Source: Linyphia triangularis (Eukaryota > Arthropoda > Arachnida > Araneae > Linyphiidae). Taken from it: 64,000 bases of DNA. The stretch spans positions 30,751,330 through 30,815,329 of the forward strand of contig OZ021733.1 of assembly GCA_963978545.1 (NCBI GenBank), written 5' to 3'. The notes below the pieces were generated by a model. The model was given only the letters and a program-made list of their open reading frames with translations, was not told where the DNA came from and searched no databases. Made by a program: the position numbers and the translations under genes. Of this stretch, positions 13,384 through 24,820 are shown piece after piece. The stretch's first letter is position 1. Each line of letters opens with the position of its first letter.

Positions 13384-13472
13384 CCACTAGATATTGAATG
13401 ACTTTCTTTTTATCTTAAGAATGAGATGACCTACAACGTTTAACTTTTAAATGGTTTTATACCAAAACGTCT
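13384..13472 (+). repeat. Right 89-bp direct repeat flanking the inserted block
   Basis: Second copy of the 89-base segment at 12342-12430, about 94% identical by eye. It abuts the end of the ~950-bp block with only two bases between. Confidence 0.85.
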
Positions 13473-13539
13473 ATCTTATTTTAATCAGAATATTTTTAAT
13501 CAGGTTACTGGACATTTTTGATGTTTGATGTTTTAATTG

Positions 13540-14570
13540 TTCTTTGTTTGAATTTTTCAAACTATTTTTTAATTAATAAAACATTCCCGAATAAAAACAA
13601 ATGTCTTCAGATGTTTGTCAAGTTTTTGAGGTATAAAATTATTGAAAAGTTGAAATGAATTGATTAAATATTGTAACAGGGTAAAGAAAACTCTAAAATA
13701 GACAATTTAACATGGTTTTTCCTCCAAATAATACCTCATTCAGTTGAAAGAATAAAGCAATTTTTTAAACTGTTTTTCCATTAATAAAATACTCCCGAAT
13801 AAAAACATATGTTTTCAAGTGTTCTTCAATTTTTTAAATAGAAAATTATTTAAAAGTATAAATGAATTGAGTATAATTGAATTAATTAAATATTAACAGA
13901 GTAAAAACATTAACAGAGACAACCCTAAAATAGATCATTTAGCATGGTTTTTCATCTAAACGGTAATCTACTTCAGTTGAAAGAATAAAGCAATTTTTTA
14001 AACTATTTTTAAATTAATAAAATATTCCCGAATAAAAACATGCGTTTACAAACATTTTGAAATTTTTAAGATATAAAATTATTTAAAAGTTTAAATGAAT
14101 TGATTAAATATTATCAGAGTAAAAACATCCTTAAAATAGACCATTTAGCATGGTTTTTTCTCTAAACAATAACCTCAATTTTTTAAACTATTTTTCCATT
14201 AATAAAATACTCCCGAATAAAAACATGTTTTCAAGTGTTTTTTAATTTTTTAAATGGAAAATTATTTAAAAGTTTAAATGAATTGATTAAATATTAACAT
14301 TGACAACTCTAAAATAGATCATTTAACATGGTTTTTCATCTAAACGGTAATCTCCTTCAGTTGAAAGAATAAAGCAATTTTTTATGCTATTGTTTAATTA
14401 ATATAATATTCCCGAATAAAAACACACGTTTTCAAATGTTTTTAAATTTTTTAGACATAAAATTATTTAAAAGCTTAAATGAATTGATTAAATATTAACA
14501 CAGTAAAAACATCCTTAAAATAGACCATTTAACATGGTTCTTCCTCTAAACGGTAACCTCCTTCAGCTGA
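13540..14570 (+). repeat. Decayed tandem array, five units of ~180-230 bp
   Basis: The landmark (a)ttcccgaataaaaaca recurs at about 13580, 13790, 14020, 14205 and 14405. In each unit it is followed by a 'ttaaatgaattgattaaatatt' block, an 'aaaatagaccatttaacatgg' block and 'cagttgaaagaataaagc'. Units vary by indels, as in an old local satellite. Confidence 0.85.
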
Positions 14571-14968
14571 AAGAATAAAGTGACCAAAATAAGGGTAAAT
14601 GTGTTTTCATTGTCTTGGATAATTAAGTTTATACTAAGAGGAAATGATTCTTGCTGTGCGTCCTGTGTTGCCATCTTTTCCAATACAAATACAAAGATTA
14701 CTTCTTTGGCAACAGACTTATAGGGTTTGAGAAGTTGTATCGCGCATTTGTTATACATCCGATTTTGAACAATCGTTTCGCTGTAGTTGAAAAGAGTTAT
14801 AAAAGATCTCTTTGCTTTTAGGTTATCAAAAAAGTATGTTCTGACCCTCTTGCTATACGAAGCGCAATATGATGGTCGAGACGAGACTATTGAAAAGAAA
14901 GCATTCCAGACAGTTAAAAAAATGTGAGGAGAATAAAGAATTATTTCTTTAGCGTGTTTTTTACTCAT
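14546..14968 (-). other. Unexplained 140-residue open frame; not recognised
   Basis: A minus-strand frame starting MSKKHAKEII stays open for 140 codons, longer than most chance frames here, and overlaps the last unit of the tandem array at its 3' end. I see no domain, signal peptide or membrane segment that identifies it. The plus strand over 14826-14930 is also open (SKKYVLTLLLYEAQYDGRDE and on) after a possible acceptor CTTTTAG, and stops before AATAAA. Either could be a gene or transposon fragment, or chance. Confidence 0.15.
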
Positions 14969-15153
14969 TCTTTACTATAACGTTGACGCAAGGTATATGT
15001 TATTTATTGTATTCAAACTGTATTGAAAATGTTGAAAGTAATATCTAAAAAAAATTACGTCGCACAAAAGCTGGAGCTAAGTTTGCATCAATTGATTGAT
15101 AGTTTTTATCAAATGTAAGTAATGATTAAAAACAACTAAAGTACTTTTTACAA

Positions 15154-15698
15154 TAGTCGAACCCCGTTATAGCGAAGTCGATGGGGCGTCGAGATTTTTA
15201 GTGTTAACCGTCTAAAAGTTTTTTCATCTAATTAGTCCAGATTTAAACTACTAGCTAAAAGAGTATTTAATACTGCTGTTTTTTGGAATATTTACATTGC
15301 AAGACTTATACTTAGTACGATAGTTTAACAAGATAGACATGGGGAGGGGGGGGGGAAGTAAATGTATTTATTAGTATCTTATTATTTAAAGAAGTTTGTA
15401 ATTGATTTTTGCTTTAAGTTTTTAATAAGACATTTTTTTAAAAGTATGTCTTCCTCTTTTAAATTATTTAAAGCACACGAGACATTGTTGTCCTTCTGCA
15501 TTAGGAAACGTTGCAAGGTTTCATCCAAGAAAAAAAAGTCGGTTAAAGAGCAAAAAAAAATTTCATCTTAAGGGAGATTTCGTGTTGAAAGAATAAATTA
15601 AGGTTAAGTTTAAGCTTCATCATACGAAGAACTGCTTTTACTTCGTGTTAAACGGGATTACGTATAAAATACGATTTCGCGTTAACGGGGTTTAACTG
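15154..15698. mobile_element. pogo/Tigger-like non-autonomous element (MITE)
   Basis: The left end (T)AGTCGAACCCCGTTATAGCG and the right end CGCGTTAACGGGGTTTAACTG are imperfect inverted repeats of the CAGT(C/T)(A/G)AACCCCGTTA type, characteristic of pogo/Tigger elements. Subterminal repeats of the same motif occur at both ends (for example TTCGTGTTAAACGGGATTACG). The first base appears mutated from C, and the TA target site is not clear at the left. The 69-residue frame inside is lysine-rich low complexity and not transposase. Confidence 0.65.
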
Positions 15699-16475
15699 TT
15701 TTAAAAAGTTATATATATTTACATTAATCAGTTATTTTTATATGACGAAATCTATCGGAGTCTCATCTTAGAATTCGGAATTTTTAAGGAGAATCTTCAG
15801 TCTGTCCTTGCTCCAGAGACCTAATGCTTCATTTTTAGAGTCACAATATCTACTGGAGTATTGATTTAAAACATGTGGATATTGTACAAGGTACAACAAC
15901 AGTAATCAAGGTTCATTAATAAAGTTTGTAGATACAATAATTGGGGATTTTTATTATAATTTTTATAAAGTATGTACGTACTTTTCACATTATATGAAAA
16001 AGTTATATATATATACATTAATTAGTTACTTTTACAAGACGAAATTTATGGAAGTCTCATCTTAGAATTCGCAATTTTTAAGAGGGATCTTCAGTCAGTC
16101 CCTGCTCCAGAGACCTAATGCTTCATTTTTAGAGTCACAATATCTACCGGAGTATTGCTTTAAAACATGTGGATATTTTACAAGTAACAACAACAGTAAT
16201 CAAGGTTCATTAATAAAGTTTGTAGATACAATAATTGGGATTTTTATTGTAATTTTTTAGAGAGTATGTACGTACTTTTCACATTATATGAAAAAGTTAT
16301 ATATTTACATTAATTAGTTACTTTTACAAGACAAAATTTATGGAAGTATCTTAGAATTCGCAATTTTTAAGAGGGATCTTCAGTCAGTCCCTGCTCCAGA
16401 GACCTAATACTTCATTTTTAGAGTCACAATATCTACCGGAGTATTGCTTTAAAACATATGGATTTTTATGGATGA
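15699..16475 (+). repeat. Tandem repeat, ~293-bp period, 2.6 copies
   Basis: Two full units (about 15702-15995 and 15996-16288) and a partial third share aaaaagttatata, agaattcg(g/c)aatttttaag, CTCCAGAGACCTAATGCTTC, and accggagtattg. Units are about 90% identical by eye. The array starts directly at the end of the pogo-like element. Confidence 0.9.
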
Positions 16476-17042
16476 AAAAAAATCTGGAGGGGATTCCGAC
16501 CATGATAATTCCAATGGAAGCAAAAAAAAAAGAATTAACCTGTTTCTATTAAAAAAAAATTTAGACTTGTTTTATTAATTAATAATTATTAAAAAACTGT
16601 TTAATACAAAAGTTGCATGTTATTTATGTTTGGCTTTTAATAAACTATCGTTTGAAACAAAAATTGCCAAAATATATTAACTATTTAAGAGTTGATGACT
16701 TAAAAAAAAAAAAAATCTTTTTAAGATTAATTTGCCATTTTTTTTTTACATCATTTAAATTACTAACCACTCATGGGAAAATTATGAAATTTGCTATTTA
16801 GACGTGTTTTTGTATTCTAAATCTAAATATTGTATAATATTATGGGGTTGCCATTGAACACTTTAAAGTTTGGTTTAGTTTTAATTTGTGGATGACTCCT
16901 CACGATAAAAAAATATATATATACAATTAATAAAGACCTTCCACGATTAGCAACGATACTTGACTTTTGTTATTTCATCAATTAGAATACAAGTTATAAC
17001 CATCGTCCGGATTTTTTTGATTTTTTGATTTTTTTTTTTTTT
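16476..17042. other. AT-rich stretch ending in a T run
   Basis: No recognised feature. A T run of more than 20 bases ends the stretch at about 17053. Confidence 0.4.
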
Positions 17043-17500
17043 TTTTTTTTTTTGCGTTTTGTACCTATACAACTGCGTAAACTTGACACCAGTTATAGTT
17101 GTTCTATTATAACAGTTGCAATTGGTCTATTCTTATTTTCGATCTACTATTGTAAACTCTTTCATTTCAAGCGCACCATCATAACCATATCATAACACTG
17201 CTTCAAGAATAAACCATATGCATGGTATCAACTCATTATCATCAATTTAAATCGATTCGCTTTCAAGTTATCTTTCAACAAAATTTTAATTGTCCACCAC
17301 TTAGTCTTCCACAATTCAATACGCGCAGTTTCTGTCAAACACAACGTTCCCCGTTCATTAAAATTCTTGGAGCGTCAACTATGCTTAAACAACTACGTAA
17401 ACCTGACACCAGTTGGTCGCATATTACTTTCGATCCGGTACTTGTAAACTCTTCCGAGTTCAAGTGCACCATCATAACACCACTTCGGCCTTCAAAAAAA
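17043..17500. repeat. Diverged tandem duplication, ~310-bp spacing
   Basis: The phrase acaact(g/a)cgtaaac(t/c)tgacaccagtt, followed by cgatc(t/c)...cttgtaaactctt and aag(c/t)gcaccatcataac, occurs near 17070 and again near 17390. The region is GC-richer than its neighbours. A minus-strand 88-codon frame across 17335-17601 is not recognised. The look suggests an LTR or transposon fragment, unproven. Confidence 0.5.
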
Positions 17501-17600
17501 TAAAACGCTAACTCACGCTCCCAGCGAGGACTTCTAATATCAGAACCTGTTTCCCAGGTCGAAGAGTGGACAAAGTATCGCCGGAAGGAGATCTTATCCA

Positions 17601-18724
17601 TTCATTTTGTTTCTTCCGGCATCTCAGTTTTTTATTGTTCAAGATGAACTCAGAAAAAAGTAAATTGAATGATGTGTCGAAAGAGATTCACTTCATGAGG
17701 TAATGAATAAAGTACATATAGGAAGTTTCGTTTACTGTCTCTTTCGAATGAGCGGCGTTCGATTACGGTCTATTTCAGTACGTCCAATTTTAGTAAAACT
17801 GAAATATTCTGAAATGTTGTTGATTTCTACACTTGTGATTAAACCATCAATCTATGGTTGTAAATTTCTAAAAATACATATTTAAATAAATTTTGTTGTA
17901 ATCGTTTTTTAAATTTAGTTTCATTATAAATTGGTCTGCATGGGAAGATCTTAATAATAAGTTAAATTGTAAGGGCTTGGCAAGTTTGACGAATGTTTTA
18001 TTAACGAGCGAACGCCAAATCCATTCGTTTGTTGGCCTTATACAGGATATTCGCAAGCTACAAAAATTTATGTTGTATTAAATTTAATGAAAAAAAAAAA
18101 TCATTGAAACAAAATTAAAGCGAACATTGTATTAAAATTAAACAAACACAAAGTTTTATAGAATTTTACAAAAATTAGCTAATTTTTTAATCGCAAATGT
18201 GGAAGTTGGAGAAAATATAAGTTTTTGTTTTGCGGAAGTCAAATGTGTACTTGCTATATCTTTCTTCAAGGGCGTGTTTTTTTACGCATATATATATACA
18301 GGTTTTTTTTTGTTATAAGAGGTCGTGTACATATTAAAACAGATTTAACTTTAAAAAGTTTAAAAAAAATAACAATGTTATTCCAAGTTTGGAAGTACCA
18401 TCCAAAAAATGGCGAAATACTTAAGTTTTGAAACTATTAAAACGAAAGATGGTTTTCTTAGATATAAATAGGGATATAATTAATATATATTATTAATTTT
18501 ACTTCAAACGGTAGTTTTTTAAGGCCAAACACTAATAACATGAACTAATGGTTTACATTTTTTTAAACAATTAATAAAGCAATTTTTAAAAATTTATAAT
18601 TTAAAACATACGCTTTTTGCCTCTCATTAGATGCACCATGACCTAGAACCGGCTAGAATTTTTCTTTTTATTCTGACGATTGATTTTCAAAATATAAAAC
18701 GTAACTGGAGCTAAATCACGTTGT
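17601..18724. other. AT-rich stretch without recognised feature
   Basis: Only short chance frames and A/T runs are present. Confidence 0.4.
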
Positions 18725-19310
18725 CATAGTAAAACAATCTTTACAGGAAAATATAATGTCCCCACCTTTCTCTAGATCATCTAATGTTAATATAACTCGT
18801 GTGAGACCCATCAAATAAAGAGTATATGTTATTGTAGTAAAACAGTGATGTTTACCAGGAAAATATAAAGTCCCCGTCTTTCTCCAGATCATTTGATGTT
18901 AATAAAACTCGTGTGAGATTATATACCCATCAAATAAAGAATATATGTTATTATAGTAAAACAATGATTTTTACTGAAAAATATAATGTTCCCACCTTTC
19001 TCCAGATCATTCTAATATTAATAAAATTCGTGTGAGACTATATATCCATCAAATAAAGAGTATATGTTATTATAGTAAAACAGTGCTTTTTACTGAAAAA
19101 TATAACGCTCCCACCCTTTTCCAGATCATCTATTGTTAATAAAACTCGTGTGAGATTATATACCCATCAAATAAAGAGTATATGTTATTGTGGTAAAATA
19201 GTGATGTTTACTGGAAAATATAATGTTCCCACCCTTCTCCAGATCATCTAATGTTAATAAAACTCGTGTGAGACTATGTACTTATCAAATAAAGAGTATC
19301 TGGTGATAAA
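18725..19310 (+). repeat. Tandem array, five units of ~119 bp
   Basis: Units start agtaaaaca(g/a)tg at about 18728, 18836, 18955, 19074 and 19194. Each contains gaaaatataa(t/a)g(t/c), ccagatcat, gttaataaaactcgtgtgag, and catcaaataaagagtatatg. Identity is high enough to read by eye. The first unit is about 10 bases short. Confidence 0.9.
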
Positions 19311-20313
19311 AAGTTTCAACTTGGGAAGCAAAGTGTGTTATCGTTGTACTTAGCTATGAAGTATTCGCTAAAAAAAATCTATCCACCGATTTTAAAGGGT
19401 TTCTACTAGTTTAATATGAAAGTCATACCAGTAAATTAATTTTGAGGTTTAATGTCTTTCAAACCTAATTATTATTATTATAATTTTTTTTTTCAATTTG
19501 CAGTTTTTAACAGTACTTTTTAATCGCGATATTGTAAAGCTCTTTTCACCTAAAAAGAAACATCATAATAAGAGATACTATAATTTCTAATTTCTTATCA
19601 AACACTATAGCTCGTTGCCTAAATACTTCATAGAGTGTGCTGAAAGTGTAAAACACACATAAAAAAAAAACAGTTTACTGGAGGAATGGGAAACATAAAG
19701 AGCATCTCTTTGTGCTAAACAGTATGTTTGTTACTTTCGTCTCGTTTCGCATGGTTAAAGTCAGCAATTCGTGACTGTAGTAGCAAAAAGTCACGATACC
19801 ATTTACTGAAGTAACGAAGCGTGTTAGGAGAAATTTGTAGCAGTTTAAGAAGAAAGGAATGTACAATATACGTTTCGTTTCTTTTTCCTTTTATGCCAGA
19901 AAATAATTGCGTACATTTCAGGAAAAGCTTCGTTACGCTTTGGAAGATCAATTTAAGCAGGCTGGCTAAGAAAATCAGCAGTGTATTCCCAAGACTATTT
20001 CTGGGTATTAAAAATGTATTATCGTGGCATTTGCATATATATGTAACATTTATATGCACATGCAACTGAAATAACAGTATAATTTGTTTTAAAATTGTAA
20101 GGAAGTATATAATATATTTCATAAAAACAGTTGTACGATGCATCTTAGTTTTATTTAGATTAATGATATTTAATGCGCAGTGTTATGTTTATTCTTTCGC
20201 AATGTTAATTAAAATGCGTAATATTATTATTATAATTTCATTACTTATTATAGTCATCACCTTGAATAACTAATGAGATAATTCATTTTATTGTATGTCT
20301 GAAATCATAAATA
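19311..20313. other. AT-rich stretch with overlapping open frames, unassigned
   Basis: A 142-codon minus frame (19715-20143) and an 82-codon plus frame overlap here. The minus frame contains KLLQISPNTLRYFSKWY, which vaguely recalls C-terminal parts of some insect transposon proteins, but the match is too weak to call. Confidence 0.3.
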
Positions 20314-20598
20314 ATTGTAACCAGTGGTGGCTCGTGCACTACAGCCAGTACAGATGGACTGCATCTAAATTTATTAGTTCCAAACTAAAATTATATATTG
20401 TACAATTTTCTAACATGAAGATCCAATTTCTAAGGAAAGTGAAAAAGAAAAAAAAAAAAAAAAAAAAAACGATAAACGGCAATCTTCTTGCCTGAATAAT
20501 TCACGAGGAAAAAAAAACGCTTCCAATCAAAGTCATCTTCCTCCGAACAGCAGCCGTGTGTTCCTGAAACGCGTTTCGGTCTGCGACGTTGCCACCAC

Positions 20599-20612
20599 GT
20601 TGCCATGGTAAC
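20599..20612. promoter_or_regulatory. Perfect RFX X-box (GTTGCCATGGTAAC) inside the hAT element
   Basis: The 14-base palindrome matches the consensus bound by RFX factors, known for ciliary-gene control in animals. A second half-site (GTTGCCAC) lies about ten bases upstream and CCAAT-type motifs follow. Function is inferred from motif only. Confidence 0.5.
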
Positions 20613-21018
20613 CAATGGAAAGAATAGAACCTTCCCTCCACGTAATATATAGCGGTGCTGCCGATCAGGAATCGGTTCTAACTTCGGCTGCCCTTGAGAA
20701 TTCGAAGAGCTGATTGGTTCTGCTTGAAAATCAGCTTGAGTGAAAGTGAAAAAGGTAGGGGAAGGGAAAGTAAACGGTCTCTAAAAATCGACTGTCATTT
20801 TAAAACATTGATGGGCTTGTTCCTACCCTATATAAAAGCAAAAGCAAGGTTCGAAATTTTCCGTGTTTATTTACAAACATTGCTTTGTTGGCCATGTTCG
20901 TTTGTGCTGGATATAGTGGATAACAAAAAGGTAGCTTTCTGATAAGCCGCTTCATGCAATTACTCATCAATGCAGTATTTTTTTTAAGTAAGCAAAAACT
21001 TACATTTAGAGGCCAAAA

Positions 21019-21297
<279 letters not shown>

Positions 21298-22187
21298 TAT
21301 ACAAAATGATTTGATTAATTGTTCTTATAATGTTATGTTATAAACGAAACTTCGATTTGAGCATTAAAGAGTTTGTGTTCATTTTTTGTGATGTGCACAC
21401 TTGAAATATCGCAAAAATAGGTCACATGTGTTTATAGTTTTTATGCTTTAAAATAATCTCTAGATGGAATTTTTGCAAGGTAATGGTATCATCTGAAAGC
21501 TAGATATTTATTTTATTAGTTTCAGGTACTATTTTGTTCTGAAAATAAATTTGAATATTAAACTCATTATTTAAAAAATCTTCTTTTTGGCACGTGAAAC
21601 TTCATTTAAACAGTGATAACTGAAGTTGGATATAATCTTTTTCAAAAATGATTTGAGAATTCAAATCTGTATTAACTATTAGATGTTTTGAACTTCAGTC
21701 AAATTGATTGGAAAAGAAAATAAATTTTGCTAGATTTTTAAATGCATAAGTTTTTAGAAAAAGTGCGATTTTTTCTACTTTCATTGTTAAAAAAATTCTA
21801 TTAAAAAAAAAACTATGTATTCTAGAAACTAGATGGAAGTTCAAAACATAGAGAATGATATTACGGGCAATTTACAACCATTATTTCTTTGCTTGGCCCT
21901 ATAAAACTCGAGTAAGTGTTCAAAAATATGCTAATTATAGCGAGTTAAATGTTAATTAATTTTTGAATAAAACTGAATTTTTTTTCATGTAAACATCCTT
22001 ACTAATTATGTATTTTTAAGTACAAAAAATCCGTTTTTTAAAATGATAATTAAAAAAAAAAAAAAATTAATGTGATTGTACATGATTTTGGAAAGAGTGT
22101 GTGTGTCGTTGGGGGGAGGGGTTTGAGGGAAGTCGCATGTTTCGGCTGCACTAACATTCCTGACCACGGGCCGCCACTGATTGTATC

Positions 22188-22492
22188 CAGTGTACCCAAG
22201 AAAAATATACAACTTAATATTAATGTTTAATGCCTAAACCATGTGATTAATTTGAAGAAATATTTACTTTTTTTTTCAAATTTTCTGTACGAAAAACCAT
22301 ACATATTTTGCCTATTTTCTATTATATAAATTTTGAAACTTATAATTTAAAACATATTTGAAATATTTGATATTGAGCATTTTGACTTTATTGTTGAAAT
22401 TAATAACAAAATTTGGGGAAAAAAAAGAGACAAATTTAAACTTAAAATTCACTTTGACAATTAAATTATGACTAAGTCTTAAGACAACTATT
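22188..22492. other. AT-rich spacer between two transposons
   Basis: Nothing recognisable; it separates the hAT element from the piggyBac MITE. Confidence 0.4.
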
Positions 22493-22496
22493 TTAA

Positions 22497-22714
22497 CCTT
22501 TAACTGCTGTGGTTGGGTGATTTGAGGTTCTTTGCGCAAGAGCAGCACATGGTCCATACTATGCCAAACAAATTGGTGAACATCAGTTTAAAGTTTAAGA
22601 AACATAGTATCAGAAAAATTTATATAAAATTCAAAGGTGAGATATTTTAGGGGATGGAAGCATTCCACAAAAAAATGACTCGCGGTCTGTCAGACCGCTT
22701 ACAGCAGTTAAAGG
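22497..22714. mobile_element. Non-autonomous piggyBac element (MITE), 218 bp, TTAA target sites
   Basis: The ends CCTTTAACTGCTGT and ACAGCAGTTAAAGG are perfect 14-base inverted repeats with TTAA outside each (22493-22496 and 22715-22718). Just inside the right end is the perfect palindrome GCGGTCTGTCAGACCGC. TTAA targets and this end sequence place it with piggyBac. No coding frame is relevant. Confidence 0.9.
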
Positions 22715-22908
22715 TTAAAAATCGACCTTAATGGCTAACTGAACCTTCTTAGATGTTTAAGTTTCTATTGAAAAACTAAGAAAAAGTTAAATCATATTTA
22801 AGCTTGTTCAAATAAAAAACAGTCAAATTATTATGTAAAAGTCGTACTTCTTTGACTCTTAATCGGTAGATTCCATATTTTAATTTTTATAAAAGAATTC
22901 TTCTAATG

Positions 22909-23610
22909 CAGGGATTCCCAACCTTTTTGCACCTGCGTACCACTTGACTTTTTGAGAAATTTTGGCGTACCACCAGACCTAAATATTTTAAAAAACGTAT
23001 AATATTTACTCTTCTAAAAGTGTTCAAAGACTTTTTGAATTAAATTCCTGAGAAAACTTCATATTTAATGGTTAGATATTTGTTTAATTATAACATGCTT
23101 ATAATAAAGGAGAAATAAAAATATTAAAATGGTATTAATTTACAGTTTTATTTATTACCCATAAGTCTAAAAACATACAAATAAAAAATTAGTACAAACT
23201 CAGCAAAATATTAATCATCATACAAAATATACTTTTATAGTCTTTTGTGCGAAACTTGTTGTTTGCCTGCGATTAAAATATCAACATTAGGAGTAATGGA
23301 ACTTATCTTCAATCTTAAGTCCTCTTCAACACTTATTCTGCTTCTATGTTTATTTTTTATGTACAAGAGTTCAGAAAATCCACTCTCACACAAGTAACTC
23401 GTGACAAATGGCATCAAAAATAGCAGAGCTTGCCGGGAGATCAAAGGGTACTCGGTTTTACATCCGATCCAGAAGTTAATTAAAGATTTCTCTTTAAAAT
23501 AATCTTTCATTGAACTATCTTCTGTAAGATCAATAAACCTTTTTTTTAGTTCACCTGAAACCACCGTACCACCTGAAACGTTCCCGCGTACCACCGGTTG
23601 GGAACCCCTG
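22909..23610 (-). mobile_element. Internally deleted hAT element with perfect 8-bp target-site duplication
   Basis: The ends CAGGGATTCCCAACC and GGTTGGGAACCCCTG are inverted repeats, and the flanks TTCTAATG (22901-22908 and 23611-23618) match exactly. This is a textbook hAT insertion of 702 bases. The transposase remnant reads on the minus strand. The 5' end joins directly to the C-terminal coding region, so nearly all of the transposase is deleted. Confidence 0.95.
23235..23594 (-). pseudogene. hAT transposase C-terminal dimerisation domain (remnant)
   Basis: The 119-codon frame contains the hAT dimerisation signature: LLFLMPFVTSYLCESGFS, then a basic KNKHRSRISVEEDLRLKIS segment and a short tail. 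Full transposases of this group (ZBED/Charlie-like) have about 600 residues, with a BED zinc finger and an RNase-H-like catalytic core; both are missing. The first ~20 codons come from the element's terminal sequence, not from transposase, so the ATG is an accident of the deletion. The domain part has no stop or frameshift, so it is not very old. Confidence 0.85.
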
Positions 23611-23618
23611 TTCTAATG

Positions 23619-24296
23619 CAATTAAATTAATTGCGCTTCTAGAGCTGCGGTAGAGAAAATTGTTGATTGTCACTTTTGTAAAGTAATGTATACTGGGATT
23701 GCTTTGCACATTTTCGACTTCTAAATGTTGACTGTTATTTTAGTAAAGTACTGACAACGAGGATTACTTTACACATTTTTCAACTTCAAGTTTAAAAATA
23801 TAAATTTTCAATATAAGTTTTGGAAAAGATACCAAAATGTTTAATCTTGGGAAAAAGTTTGTAGATTCTATTATGACGAAACAACGTCAGGAAGAGAAAA
23901 ATACTTGACTCATTGAAAACCAAATTTTGTCTCTTGTTCTGAGATATGAAACTTTACAATCACCATTACCACAAGTGACCAACATTTGAGTGAAAAAATA
24001 TATATATATATATAAACATTTTTATTAATTATTTCTCAAACGCTAAGTCTTCCAATTTGAGTTTCTTAGGTTTTGATTAATCTTCTTCCATTTCAACAAA
24101 TAATTTCTTTTTTACCCTTTTTCACCATGTGAACAGATACAATTATAAACAGAAAAGTTGTCTTCCTCACTGGTAGATTTTTAATCGATTAAGCGGATTT
24201 TACCGCTTAAGAAGAAAAGGCCAAAGTAGCCCCAATTTTCCAAAGATTAACGGAGTAACATTTCCAAGTAAAATTAAAAATGTCTTCGAAGATTAT
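23619..24296. other. AT-rich stretch without recognised feature
   Basis: A short local repetition (ttgactgtt/attgttgattgtcac with aagtaatgta/aagtactgac) at 23650-23760 and a TA run at 23998 are all I see. Confidence 0.4.
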
Positions 24297-24820
24297 AATT
24301 AAAATAAATAATGCAGGACAATCTTCATTATATTATTAGTTATCTGCATTATCTGGTACTGACTGGTATATGGTGGTGGATAAATATTAGATGAAGACAT
24401 AATTTTAAGATATTAGAAGTACTTAATTCCTAAAGGAACATGTAGTTAGCTTTGATAAATAAAAAAAAAGTTTAAACTTGTCTTACTGTATCCTTATTTG
24501 GTAATAAGATAAATTAATAAGATGGTTCTTTGGTAATTTATCTTTGGTAATAAGATAAATTAATAAGATGGTTCTTTGGTAATTTATCTTTGGTAATAAG
24601 ATAAATTAATTAAAATAAATAATGCAGGACAATCTTCATTATATTATTAGTTATCTGCATTATCTGGTACTGACTGGTATATGGTGGTGGATAAATATTA
24701 GATGAAGACATAATTTTAAGATATTAGAAGTACTTAATTCCTAAAGGAACATGTAGTTAGCTTTGATAAATAAAAAAAAAGTTTAAACTTGTCTTACTGT
24801 ATCCTTATTTGGTAATAAGA
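24297..24820 (+). repeat. Perfect 213-bp direct duplication (311-bp period) with internal 46-bp tandem
   Basis: Bases 24297-24509 and 24608-24820 are identical as far as I can read. Between them a 46-base unit starting gataaattaataagatgg is present twice without change. The lack of any difference implies very recent duplication, a collapsed repeat mis-expanded in assembly, or a polymorphic allele. Confidence 0.95.

Noticed and set aside
17335..17601. 88-codon minus frame as a gene
   Set aside because: It overlaps a diverged tandem duplication and the second copy of the repeat breaks the frame.
19715..20143. 142-codon minus frame as a transposon protein
   Set aside because: A short stretch (KLLQISPNTLRYF) recalls some insect transposon proteins but no motif is firm, and an opposite-strand frame overlaps it.
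24297..24820. CRISPR-like or other functional array
   Set aside because: Only two long units and two 46-bp units; this is a plain tandem duplication in eukaryotic DNA.
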